From Cyclospora cayetanensis (Eukaryota; Apicomplexa; Conoidasida; Eucoccidiorida; Eimeriidae), in contig NW_020312283.1 in NCBI RefSeq assembly GCF_002999335.1, positions 1 through 20,302 of the forward strand: a DNA stretch of 20,302 nt, read 5' to 3'. The translations under genes and the position numbers were made by a program. Below the pieces are notes generated by a model that had not been told where the DNA came from, did no database searches, and worked only from the letters and a program-made list of their open reading frames with translations. This document shows, piece by piece, positions 1-8,886 of the stretch (the stretch's first letter is position 1; every line of letters starts with the position of its first letter).

Positions 1-360
1 GTTTACCAGCGTAGGCGCCTGCTGCACTATGGCTTTACAGTGAAGTCAACTAGGGGCGTCACCACCGTGGTCGCTGACAGGCTCCCGCGGTGCGCCTCCA
101 AGTCACTGATCTGTGGCGCACCCGCCCGTGTCTAGGATTGTTTAACGGTGTACATTGAAATTGTGTGAATGTTATGCTTTTGATGTCCTACAGCCCCTAC
201 TACTGTGAAAATCCAGAATGGTAAAAGGCTGAGGCTCTATCACGTTGATGATGACCTGCTGAGGTTCAAAACAAAGCTGGACTCCAGCATTTGTACATTC
301 AGACTACTTCGCACTGTGGGACTGCACATAGCACGTGACCGAGCTTTTCGGCCGATAGTT
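1..360 (+). CDS. candidate internal exons of an unidentified multi-exon gene (left edge)
   Basis: Frame 1 is open from base 1 to the TAG at 133. A GT at 128 (GTGTCT) and an AG at 192-193 (preceded by GTCCTAC) bound a possible 66-base intron. The split codon C+CC restores one frame that stays open to the TAG at 376-378. The second exon reads as ordinary soluble coding sequence, with charged stretches such as KIQNGKRLRLYHVDDDLLRF. Its 3' boundary is unclear: possible donors lie at 293 (GTACAT), 335 (GTGACC) and 361 (GTATTT). The gene starts outside the window. No domain is recognised. The match of phase across the intron is the main support. I infer that this belongs to the same + strand gene as the exons to the right, but that link is unproven. 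Confidence 0.3.
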
Positions 361-401
361 GTATTTGCAATGCGATAGAAAGCCTCTGACAGTTCTTCTA
401 G

Positions 402-634
402 TGGCCACAGAAGCGTTCCTGGCAGATAATTATGCACTGGTATGCTCAGGTTGTCAGCAGCTAAAGCTCCCAAGTCTCCCTATACCCGGCTTCTTTCAAG
501 GCCTTCCGGTTCCCGAAAAATTTAAAGCTAATATGACTCAGGACGTAATTGTTGGATTGGCGCAGCTTCAAGGTCAGAACAGCGTCTACGTTCCTGTTGC
601 CACACCCCGCAACTACCCCGTTTTACTCCCTTAG
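402..634 (+). CDS. candidate exon, unidentified gene
   Basis: This is an open + frame (codons at 404, 407 and so on) from an acceptor-like TTCTTCTAG ending at 401 to the TAG at 632-634. Joining the donor at 335 to this acceptor gives a 67-base intron and a CTG split codon, keeping the frame. The encoded text includes a proline-rich stretch (LPSLPIPGFFQGLPVPEKF). The true 3' end may be earlier. GTAATT at 545 or GTCAGA near 574 could pair with the good acceptor-like CCCGTTTTACTCCCTTAG at 617-634, which would make the tail intronic. There is no recognised family. This is a weak manual prediction. Confidence 0.22.
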
Positions 635-691
635 TAAAGCTGTGTAAAGGCTCAAAAAAATAGCTATTCTTAACTCTCGCCCGGATGCTAG

Positions 692-840
692 ACGGAATCC
701 CCAAAAGCACCACCACGGGTTGGGATCCGATTTTCGCTAGTGCCGGCGTAAGCTGCTTACGCCCTGACCACACAATGATAACTGTGAACCGCCCTGATGC
801 AGCTGCACAGACAAGGCGCACCAACCATATCCTTGTGCTC
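692..840 (+). CDS. candidate exon, unidentified gene
   Basis: An open + frame follows an acceptor-like CCGGATGCTAG ending at 691 and runs to the TAA at 841-843. An in-frame ATG sits at 685-687. The peptide contains STTTGWDPIFASAG and a basic patch (QTRRTNH). GWDPIF resembles a motif of ITPase/HAM1 NTP pyrophosphatases, but the conserved residues that should follow are absent, so I do not assign that family. A possible donor is GTGCTC near 835. A perfect 8-base-pair inverted repeat (745-752 / 756-763) lies inside. The opposite strand is also open here, so the coding strand is not certain. Confidence 0.22.
745..763. repeat. short perfect inverted repeat
   Basis: The 8-base arms GGCGTAAG and CTTACGCC are separated by CTG. 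It lies within a candidate exon and is short enough to be chance. No function is assigned. Confidence 0.5.
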
Positions 841-988
841 TAATTGCAACTGCTTGCTCACAAAAATCCAAATGCCTGGATTGATTTCCTCCCTTAATTG
901 ATTGGGATTAGAATAATAACAGTGCGCAGGTGTAACCCGTGGTCTCCCGTATCCCGTGGTTATACTGAGGGGTCTCTCTCTGATTTAG

Positions 989-1319
989 GCCTAGGCCTAG
1001 TGACCTGGAATGGAGAGCAATTGTTTGCGACGAAGGCATTCTGAAAGCAGCTGACTATTGCAAGCGATTTTCTGGGCAAAGCTCGAGACACAAGCACGGA
1101 TTTAGGGCAAGCGATGGTCGACTGTGTGTGTTCGATCCTGGAAGATATGCCCCTACTGGGTCGGAGGCTTTATAGTCTGCACAACACGATAACCAGACCA
1201 ATAAGTTTGCAGCTAGGTGCGTCGGACCACTTGTGGTTTTCTCACAAAACAATGCTCTTTCGTACTCTATCGATATCTCTCAAGGACGGAGGTGATACGC
1301 AACTGTCAATGCTGGATTA
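989..1319 (+). CDS. candidate exon pair, unidentified gene
   Basis: A strong pyrimidine tract and acceptor (GGTCTCTCTCTGATTTAG, AG at 987-988) precede an open + frame that continues to the TAG at 1173. Its protein text looks coding, e.g. RAIVCDEGILKAADYCKRF and SDGRLCVFDPGRYAPTG. A second open segment in another frame (1213-1316, TAA 1317-1319) follows TTTGCAG at 1206-1212 and contains SDHLWFSHKTM and LSISLKDGGDTQ. A donor GTGTTC at 1128 joined to the 1212 acceptor keeps phase with an 85-base intron. The exon beginning at 989 could instead start after either of the nearby AGs at 993-994 and 999-1000. The style recalls beta-propeller repeats, but I cannot identify a domain. Continuation into the exon at 1370 is not resolved. 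Confidence 0.25.
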
Positions 1320-1369
1320 ATTAAGATAGTGCAAAGCTCATTAAACCATCCGCACACTTCGGCCGGCAG

Positions 1370-2149
1370 GGAAGTGACTTCGGAGGAGGGGAACGGTCCA
1401 GAGGGAGCCGTAGAAGCGCTGGAATTAAAATTATCCAGTGCCGAGAAGCCACTCCACCGGAGCTTTCAGTGAAGCGGGGTGTGAACCGCCATCCGTAACA
1501 GTTTGAGGGGGACCGGCTACCGGTTGCAAGCTCTGTTTCTTGTGAGAGAATTTACGGCTGTGTTTGATTGACAATTGTAGTCGCCATGGACAGTATTCCT
1601 TGCGGTTATTGGTAATATCCCTCCCATCGCATGCTCTGCTTCAAATAGCTGCCTTCATGTGTAAGTATCACTTTAAAAGTTTCCAGCTATTTTTGGTGGG
1701 GTGTTGTTGACATTTAGGTCTATGCACCGACAGCCTCAGGCGTAGTGTCTGTACATCTTCGCCCTGCCACTCAAGGGATTTTGGCAGTCGTCTATGTTGC
1801 ATCACCGGCTGCATTTGCACGTAGAGATTCTTCTACGAGAACGGAGGCACTGTTGGACTTCCTTGTATCTAGTTTTTTTCTACATCTTAAATTTGTATTC
1901 TGGTGTCTCGTAGCAGGAAGCTCGAACGTTCAGCGCTCCCAAGACGGTGAGCCAGCATACGGATGCGGTCGTGTTAAATTTGTCCCTCGTTCGCTTTTTG
2001 CCTAGTATTCTTGCTGTATCTCATTTTATTCCTTGTAACTGTTTCCTACTTTGTACCATACGTACATTTTGCGCATTTCTGCCTGCCAGGGGAGTTTCAA
2101 TAGGGTGGGGACGATTCCGCCTTCTTGCACGCATGTGGTCTTCACTTAA
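1370..2149 (+). CDS. 3' end of an unidentified multi-exon gene (five-exon chain)
   Basis: Five segments join in one reading frame: 1370-1494, 1581-1611, 1718-1864, 1917-1946 and 2090-2149, ending in TAA. They give 130 C-terminal residues. Each intron has GT and AG: GTAACA...TTGTAG (86 bases), GTAATA...ATTTAG (106), GTATCT...TAGCAG (52) and GTGAGC...TGCCAG (143, with a good pyrimidine tract). The longest exon encodes a hydrophobic, strand-like run (VVSVHLRPATQGILAVVYV) then AAFARRDSSTRTEALLDF. The end is GSFNRVGTIPPSCTHVVFT. Phase agreement over four junctions supports the model, but the boundaries were chosen by eye. A consensus donor GTAAGT at 1661 was not used, because using it brings in an in-frame TAG. 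No family is recognised. It ends 1225 bases before HSP90 in the same direction. Confidence 0.4.
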
Positions 2150-2353
2150 AGGTACCTAACGGAAAAGCATGTGTCTTGAAATACAGACGTTTGTGTGACG
2201 GGGTAAGCCAAACTTAAATACATTCTACTACACTGATTTTATTCATCTGCGATGCGTAAGAAATGGGAACGATACACCAATCATTTATGTCTTTACTGTT
2301 TTAATGTACACTTTGCTCAGTGCAACAGGGTGGAATTTTGTATGTATGCCCGT

Positions 2354-2377
2354 TAAATGCCATGTGCAACTAGCTGC
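2354..2377 (+). repeat. dispersed 24-base repeat, copy 1
   Basis: This matches 18330-18353 at 22 of 24 positions (core ATGTGCAACTAG), in the same orientation. Flanking sequence is only loosely similar. A 7-base inverted repeat (GGGTGCA / TGCACCC) lies shortly downstream, near 2415-2434. Confidence 0.5.
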
Positions 2378-3118
2378 CGTCAAGGGCGATGCGCATATGC
2401 CACGGTGCATAAGGGGTGCAGCAGTGTGCACCCTAGACTTCCTGGTTCCCCTCATTCCGGAGGGGAGTGGGCAGGGAAGGCGGCAGTTCATTTAGGAAAC
2501 AATATATTATGTTGGATTCAATCTGTTTGCTGTATGGAGTTAAGTGTCTCTCCACGAAGACCTTAGACGGAGCATTGCAGCTATGTCATGAAAGGCATCG
2601 GTTAGGTCTTGGTGTGTATACACGTAAGGAATGACAGGCACCACTAGGCTACCCGTTAATTGGAGCTCTCACGAATGTCGCCTTGTGTTAGCGCTTTTGT
2701 CATAGAGGAGTTCCATCCAGTGATGCGTAGCAGGAGCATATGCACACCAGAAATGGTAGAATCGCGGCCGGCGCCACACTGTGCAGCAATCATTTATGAG
2801 TTACGAGAGGAAAGACTTGTTACTGACCTAAGAATATTGCTACCCAGATGCGTTTCGGCAAAATTCGACTAACATAGGGTGCTGAAGGCCGCAAAACCTA
2901 GTATTAGGTAGGGCGCACAACCCCCCTTTGCACGAACTGCTGCCTCGGCGGGAGCATGCATTGGGACACAGCATACATGCAGCCTCAATTCATACTCAAA
3001 ATGCATAAATTTATGGATTCTGTGGATACAGAGGAGACTAAGTACGGTTCATGCTAATTATTTTTGGTAGAAGCAGGCGCCTTACATTAACTTTCGCATG
3101 GGAAATCTACAGAGTGGG

Positions 3119-3125
3119 GTGGGGC
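3119..3125 (+). promoter_or_regulatory. possible G-box-like element upstream of HSP90
   Basis: GTGGGGC fits the degenerate (A/G)NGGGG(C/A) G-box described upstream of Plasmodium heat-shock genes. It sits in a wider G-rich block about 250 bases before the ATG. The motif is short and degenerate and may be chance. No clear array of inverted GAA heat-shock elements was seen. Confidence 0.18.
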
Positions 3126-3374
3126 TGCCGGGGAAGCGGCGAACCATGTGGGCTGGTGCTGCATCTGGTGTCCATACACCGCAGGTGCACCCCACCGCAC
3201 TTGATGAAGCGGGGGCTACTACATGGCGTCACTTTTGTGCATTTCAACGCGCGTTCAACTCAGTTTACGGCTCCTTGTGGCGCAGGCCCCGGAAGCTGTC
3301 TTTCCTGCACTCACTCGTGTTTATTTGGGTACTTTCTCCCCTGTTTTTCTTGCTTCACACCCCCATTCGTCAAA

Positions 3375-6300
3375 ATGGAGAACAAGGAGACCTTTGCCTT
3401 CAACGCTGATATTCAGCAGTTGATGAGTAAGTGAATTAACACTAGTATTTCTCGTCTAAGTGCTCAAGTTGAGGGAATGCTTTACGCACGATCTTGCTTT
3501 TCGTCCTATGCGCTTTCCACGGGGTCGGTCCTTCTGCTTGTTCCTGGGGTGGTCGGGCTATGGTGTCTGTGCTTTAAAGCTCCTCTAGAATGGGGCATAG
3601 GGCAGAATTCTTGGCTGTTGTGTATATTCGTCGTGTGCTTGTGGGATCCGTTTGTTTGGATGTTGCACTCGTTTCCCGCGCTTATTGTCTCGTAGCGCGA
3701 CAGACTTTTTGGCAGTCTCTCTTGGGGGCGTATCAGATGTCTGTCTAACTACTTTGGCGTGTGCATGTTTACTTAGGCTTGATCATCAACACGTTCTACA
3801 GCAATAAGGAGATTTTCCTGAGAGAGCTTATCTCGAATGCCTCGGATGCATTGGATAAGATCCGCTACGAGGCAATTACCGATGCCGATAAGCTGAAATC
3901 TAAGCAGGAGCTCTACATTCGTCTGATCGCTGATAAGACCAACAACACCCTAACGATCGAAGATAGCGGTATTGGTATGACCAAGGCAGAGCTTGTGAAC
4001 AACTTGGGTACCATCGCGCGTTCTGGCACAAAGGCCTTCATGGAGGCGCTGCAGGCTGGAGGCGATATCTCTATGATTGGCCAATTTGGTGTCGGTTTCT
4101 ACTCTGCATACCTCGTGGCGGATAGCGTGACAGTTGTTTCAAAGCACAACGACGATGAGCAGTACGTGTGGGAGTCTGCTGCCGGAGGTTCCTTCACCGT
4201 TCAGAAGGACGACAAGTATGAGCCTCTGGGCAGAGGCACCAGGATCATCCTGCACTTGAAGGAAGATCAAGGAGAGTACCTCGAGGAGCGGAGGCTGAAG
4301 GACTTGGTGAAGAAGCACTCCGAGTTCATCTCGTTCCCCATCGAGCTCGCCGTTGAAAAGACGCACGAGAAGGAAGTGACTGAGTCTGAGGACGAAGAGG
4401 GCGACAAGAAGGAGGAGGAGAAGGAAGGGGAGAAGAAGGAAGGCGAAGAGGAGGGCGAGAAGAAGGAGGGCGAAGAGGAGGGCGAGAAGAAGGAGAAGGC
4501 CAAGAAGACGAAGAAGGTCAAGGAAGTTACTCGCGAGTGGGAACAGCTGAACAAGCAGAAGCCACTGTGGATGCGCAAGCCCGAGGAAGTCACTGAAGAG
4601 GAGTATGCTTCCTTCTACAAGTCTCTTTCCAATGACTGGGAAGAGCACTTGGCCGTTAAGCACTTCAGCGTTGAGGGGCAACTCGAGTTCAAGGCTCTGC
4701 TCTTCGTGCCGAAGAGAGCTCCTTTCGACCTCTTTGAAGCCCGCAAGAAGAGGAACAACATCAAGCTGTACGTACGCCGCGTCTTCATCATGGACGACTG
4801 TGAGGATATCATCCCCGAGTGGCTCAACTTCGTGAAGGGTGTTGTTGACTCCGAGGATCTTCCCCTCAACATTTCTCGTGAAAGTCTGCAGCAGAACAAG
4901 ATCCTGAAGGTCATCCGGAAGAACCTGGTCAAGAAGTGCCTTGAGATGTTCGCCGAAATCGAGGAGAAGAAGGAAGACTACGCGAAATTCTACGAGCAGT
5001 TCTCCAAGAACCTCAAACTTGGCATCCACGAAGACAGCGCGAACAGAGCGAAGGTAAGGCTATCGGGGAGCCGTCTGATGGTCGACTTGAATGCATGCGG
5101 TCGCAAGTGTCTCGCGACATTCATGAAGTGTCCAAGGCAAATTCCCTACCGGGTTCCGTTGCATAACCCATCGGATCGCTCTTCGTTAGGGCCAGACTCC
5201 TTGGTATAGCACAGTTGTCTTTTCTCCCGAGTCTTTCGGTGTAAATGGCGACTCGCGGTCCTTAAGGCTCTCCTCTAGACTCTAGACCTTGTGTTTAGGG
5301 TTAACTTGCTATTGCTAGGCTAGGGGGAGGGCTGCGTTTACCGCGGCACAGCATAGACTATTCTTTTTCCATGGTTCTTGATTATGCTGCATGCACATGT
5401 GTCTCCCCACCTCGCGGTGGATGCTCTTTTGATGATCGGGAACATGCACCACGCCTAGACTGCCTCTGAACTGCAGTGTTTGTGCGGAAGAAAGCCCATA
5501 TTACCCACATATCTGATGAGCGGGATTCATCATGATGCATGTTTGCTTTTGGAGAAGCTGATTACGCCACTACATATTCATGTGCATATTCGAAATGTAC
5601 ACGTTTTGCACGTGTTTCAGCAATGCCGTATCATTGTTGCATGTTTTTTGGAGTTTCATATGTACCGAAAGGGTCAGTTTGTTATAGCGCGATCGTGGAT
5701 GTTTGTGTGTGCTCAGATCGGGGAGTTGCTGCGCTTCTACAGCAGCAAGTCTGGCGAAGACATGGTTTCCTTCAAGGAATACGTCGATCGCATGAAGGAG
5801 GGTCAGAAGGATATTTATTACATCACCGGCGAGTCTCGTCAGAACGTGGCGAACTCTCCCTTCCTGGAGAAACTCAATAAGAAGGGCTACGAGGTGTTGT
5901 ACATGACGGAGCCTATCGACGAGTATGCAGTCCAGCAGTTGAAGGAGTTCGACAACCGCAAGTTGCGCTGCTGCACGAAGGAGGGCCTCGAGATTGACGA
6001 GTCTGAGGAAGAGAAGAAGAAATTCGAGGAGCTGAAGGCGGATTTCGATCCCTTGCTGAAGCTTATCAAGGAGGTTTTGCACGACAAGGTTGACAAGGTG
6101 GTTCTGTCCAACAGGATCATTGACTCGCCTTGCGTTTTGGTGACGACCGAGTTCGGATGGTCTGCGAACATGGAGAGGATCATGAAGGCTCAAGCCCTTA
6201 GGGATAACAGCATGACGAGCTACATGGTTAGCAAGAAGACGATGGAGGTGAACGGCCACCACAGCATCATGGCCGAAATCAAGAGCAAGGCTGCGGTTGA

Positions 6301-6532
6301 CAAGTCTGACAAGACAGTCAAGGATCTCATTTGGCTGCTGTACGACACAGCGCTGCTTACGTCAGGCTTCAGCCTTGAGGAGCCCACGCAGTTCGCGGCA
6401 AGGATTCACAGGATGATCAAGCTCGGACTGTCGATTGATGAGGACGAGGATCCAAAGGACGACGATTTGCCCCCCCTGGAAGAGGTCGAGGGAGCAGCCG
6501 ATGAGGCTTCCAAGATGGAGGAGGTCGACTAG
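3375..6532 (+). CDS. HSP90: cytosolic HSP90 chaperone, three exons
   Basis: Exons 3375-3426, 3777-5053 and 5717-6532 encode 714 residues, the usual length for cytosolic HSP90. The start context AAAATGG is strong. The protein is an ATP-driven homodimeric chaperone for kinases and other clients. The N-terminal ATPase domain (about 1-218) has [18 protein letters not shown] with the expected catalytic E34 and N38, D80 in DSGIGM, and the lid motif GQFGVGF at 119-125. An acidic/lysine linker (about 219-265) contains a 9-residue repeat. The middle domain (about 266-535) carries R385 in [11 protein letters not shown], matching yeast R380. The C-terminal dimerisation domain ends in MEEVD, the TPR co-chaperone docking signal, which marks the cytosolic rather than the ER or organellar paralogue. 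All key residues are intact. No retention or targeting signal is present. Confidence 0.97.
3427..3776 (+). other. HSP90 intron 1
   Basis: A 350-base GT-AG intron with consensus donor GTAAGT and acceptor GTTTACTTAG. It splits Ser18 (A|GC). The position is fixed by the invariant protein context QQLMS-LIINTF. Retention would hit an in-frame TGA at 3432-3434, giving a 19-residue peptide. Confidence 0.95.
4424..4504 (+). repeat. 27-base tandem repeat in the HSP90 charged linker
   Basis: Three 27-base units (4424-4450, 4451-4477, 4478-4504) encode [18 protein letters not shown] and EGEKKEKAK. The first two units match exactly in protein and the third diverges at its end. It lies in the flexible linker between the N and middle domains, which tolerates length change, so copy number may vary between strains. 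Confidence 0.9.
5054..5716 (+). other. HSP90 intron 2
   Basis: A 663-base GT-AG intron with donor GTAAGG after Lys443 and acceptor GTGTGCTCAG before Ile444, phase 0. The junction restores the conserved context [17 protein letters not shown]. Reading through the donor gives a frame that stops at 5207-5209. The exon 3 frame stays open leftward as far as 5480, so an upstream alternative acceptor would not introduce a stop. The intron has one isolated TTTAGGG (5294-5300) but no telomeric array. Confidence 0.95.
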
Positions 6533-6782
6533 AGTGCATCCCCCCGTATCGATGTGTTGCGAGTGCAAAGGCAAGGTAGAGGGGAGGGGTGAGGGGGAAG
6601 TCAGCGGAGATGAATGACGCGCCGTGCATCATAGCAACGGAAAGAAACTGCACAAAGGGGTGATCCTGCGAGTAGGCGATGGTCTCTTGCAGGAGAGCAG
6701 CAATCAGTAGGGCAGGCGGAGGGAAGTGACCCCGTGATAGTATCTGGCTATAGAAGTGTTCAGAGGGTATATTAATTGGTCT

Positions 6783-6816
6783 GGCGATATCTATATATGT
6801 ATATATAGACATCGCC
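6783..6816. repeat. near-perfect hairpin in the HSP90 3' region
   Basis: Two 16-base arms (6783-6798 and 6801-6816) match at 15 of 16 positions around a 2-base GT loop. The outer part is GGCGAT/ATCGCC and the inner part is a TATA run. The one imperfect pair is A-C in a + transcript but a G-U wobble in a - transcript, so the minus RNA could pair fully. It starts 251 bases after the HSP90 stop. It could be 3' UTR structure, a replication-related cruciform or a remnant of an inverted-repeat element. Confidence 0.75.
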
Positions 6817-8152
6817 CGTGTCTCCCTCTCTTGGACAGACATACATTAGCATCAAGCACTGTATTTGTTTTTCAAAGACGCGGGAAAACGTGGGAGTATG
6901 CGGTGGTGTTCGTGCGCACCTCATGTGCGTTGTAGTGCTGGACTTAAGGAATAGGTTTAGAGGGGAGAGGGTTTCAGACGCATGGGTTTGTACTACAGTT
7001 GCAGATGTAGACATCTCAGGGATTTGTTAATTGGAGGACGTGCCAGAGGCCTGTAATTCGTATCCCCTAGGCCAGTTTTCATGGGAGCCGTAGCGGTCAA
7101 GTGGTTCCTCCTCACAGGTTGGCAACGCCGGTTAGCTGCTAAGTCGAGACGTAAGAATCATGCAGTTTGGGTTGTGTTGTCAGTGACGTAAGCCGTGAGA
7201 TCCGTCCCAGAATCGGCTGTTTGCGCTTGGTGCTGGATTAGACGTGGGCAAGGCTTTTGACGGGAAGCCTTGATGATATCTTGAAGCTGGATCGCACTAG
7301 GCGCACGATTTCTGGGCTATGGGCGCTTCGAAAGGTGCCCTGGCATTTTAAAAATGTGGATTCAGGCTGATACGCGTGTAAACGTTGCCTCTGCAATGTC
7401 TGAATGCTGCATGGGGGAGGGTGACTGGGCGGTGTGCACGTCGGAGCAACCCCAGGAAGCTGAATTTTTCGATACGGCCAGTACTACTACGACTTGCATC
7501 TTGCCTTGCGTTTTATTTTTACCTTGGTGCTTTGCGATGTAAATGCCTCGGGCAAACCCCTCATCTGATCTTCGTGTGCAACGGGTTTTCCGTAGGGTTC
7601 CATGGTGTGTCGATTGCACATTGGCACAGGCTCGACCCCGCAGAGCCGTATTTCTTCACTCATCAGAACTCTGACGGACTAGCTTTCTCATTCGCGGCCT
7701 CATTATGTGTCAATGGATCCAGTCCTTCAGAATGGCAGGCTAGGGGCTGCCGGGGGCACTTGCTTGTGCCTGCAAGATGGGGGCGCACAGCTCTGCGATT
7801 GTAATCGATTTCTGGTCGTTCTGCCCTTATTCACCCCCTTTGTGCCATGTATGGAGGTTTGAGTGGAAGGCAGGCATCAAAAACTGGTGGCAGAGCCACA
7901 ACTATGCTTACCTTAGAAAGCTCCGATGCACTGCGCATCAAACGCACGGACTGTATTACAGTCGCTGAAGCTTTCTACTCGTCAAGCAGCGCTCTATAGC
8001 CATCCAACGGTAAGTCCCTATAAGATACGGGCGCCTATGGGGAGGGGAGTGGGCTTGGGAGGGGCCACACTTTGCATTGGAAAGCTCTCCATGGCTCTGC
8101 ACAAGAATGCGTCTATGCAATCTACAGCGCCAAATGAGTTTGATTGTAGCTG

Positions 8153-8186
8153 ACAAAGGAAGTAGCGGACTCCCTGCTTCCTTTGT
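8153..8186. repeat. 13-bp stem-loop in the central intergenic region
   Basis: The arms 8153-8165 and 8174-8186 pair over 13 positions around an 8-base loop. Twelve are Watson-Crick and one is a T-G wobble on +, so a + strand RNA would form an uninterrupted stem. No coding frame with support overlaps it. It may belong to an unannotated transcript, but no known RNA family is recognised. Confidence 0.7.
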
Positions 8187-8722
8187 ACGGCTCTGAGTGG
8201 CGTGCCACCTGAAAGTATGGCTTTAAGCGTGGGGTCATCACAAGGGGAGGCTTTTTATGAAGGCGGTTAGCGTTGCTGCTACATTTCAGATGTCCTTCCT
8301 GTGAAGCACGTTTCGGAGAAGAAGGCCGTAGTGCTCTGCTTCCTAGTGATAGTGCTGCATGGGGAGTCGCCTCATGATGTGCACCCTTTCACCCGGCCCT
8401 TACAAGCGGCCTCTGGGGAGAAGGGGCGCTGAACTGTTTGTTCGAGTTTAAAAGCTATCAAGGAGTGGGCGTCTTACTGGGGGATATACAGACATAGCCA
8501 GCGAAACAAATGTTAGTGCGCGGATAAAGTCGCAAACGGTTAGGGCTAGCAAAACTAAGGCATGCGCACGTAAGGAAGTCAGAGAGTACGCACGCACAAA
8601 CGACTCCGGTGGTCTTCGCTTGATGGGTGTGCGAGTGGTCCTCTTGTCTGAAGCCACACATCTCAAGGGCTGCCCGAGTTGGGTGGCTGTGGAGAGCTCA
8701 CACGAGGCAGCCAGCCATAACG

Positions 8723-8884
8723 ATGGGGGAAATCCTGCGAACTGCTATGGTTTTATATACAGAGAGGGCCCTAGACGGACCAGCCTACGAGGGGCGCATC
8801 CCTAGAAGCCGTTCATCGCGGCTTAGGGGAGAGGAGTTGAGAACTAAAAGCCTACGCAAGGATGGAGCCGAACTCCAGGTCTGA
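8723..8884 (+). CDS. weak candidate small ORF or first exon
   Basis: ATG 8723 opens 53 codons to the TGA at 8882-8884. The peptide is strongly charged in its second half (SRSSRLRGEELRTKSLRKDG). If the GT at 8879 (GTCTGA, a poor donor) joins the AG after a good pyrimidine tract (CTTTTCCCTTCACCTCTC, then GTCGCAGCAG near 8957), it continues about 18 codons to a TGA. No family is recognised and it may be chance. It is listed because it has an ATG, an acceptor with a tract and coding-like composition. Confidence 0.18.
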   Translation: MGEILRTAMVLYTERALDGPAYEGRIPRSRSSRLRGEELRTKSLRKDGAELQV

Positions 8885-8886
8885 GT

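Larger units (their letters stand above)
2150..3374 (+). promoter_or_regulatory. HSP90 upstream region and 5' leader
   Basis: No convincing coding exon was found in these 1.2 kb. Several short open frames exist but lack splice signals or a consistent ATG. The last 80 bases before the HSP90 ATG are T/C-rich (3296-3374), as is common in coccidian leaders or upstream of a trans-acting splice site. A G-rich block lies at 3114-3135. The start of transcription cannot be placed from sequence alone. A 24-base segment at 2354-2377 recurs near the right end of the window. Confidence 0.4.

Noticed and set aside
692..840. GWDPIF motif suggesting an ITPase/HAM1 enzyme
   Set aside because: The residues that should follow are missing and no other ITPase block is visible nearby.
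4139..5029. A 296-codon open frame on the - strand opposite HSP90 exon 2
   Set aside because: It is a mirror of the GAG/AAG-rich HSP90 coding sequence (Leu-rich antisense text) and has no domain; HSP90 on + is certain.
5294..5300. Telomere-like TTTAGGG in HSP90 intron 2
   Set aside because: A single copy, not an array.
5570..6262. A 230-codon open frame on the - strand opposite HSP90 exon 3
   Set aside because: Same antisense effect of HSP90 codon use, and it runs across the intron 2 boundary without splice signals.
7385..7804. A 139-codon + frame
   Set aside because: It starts at TTG with no usable ATG, and no recognisable domain.
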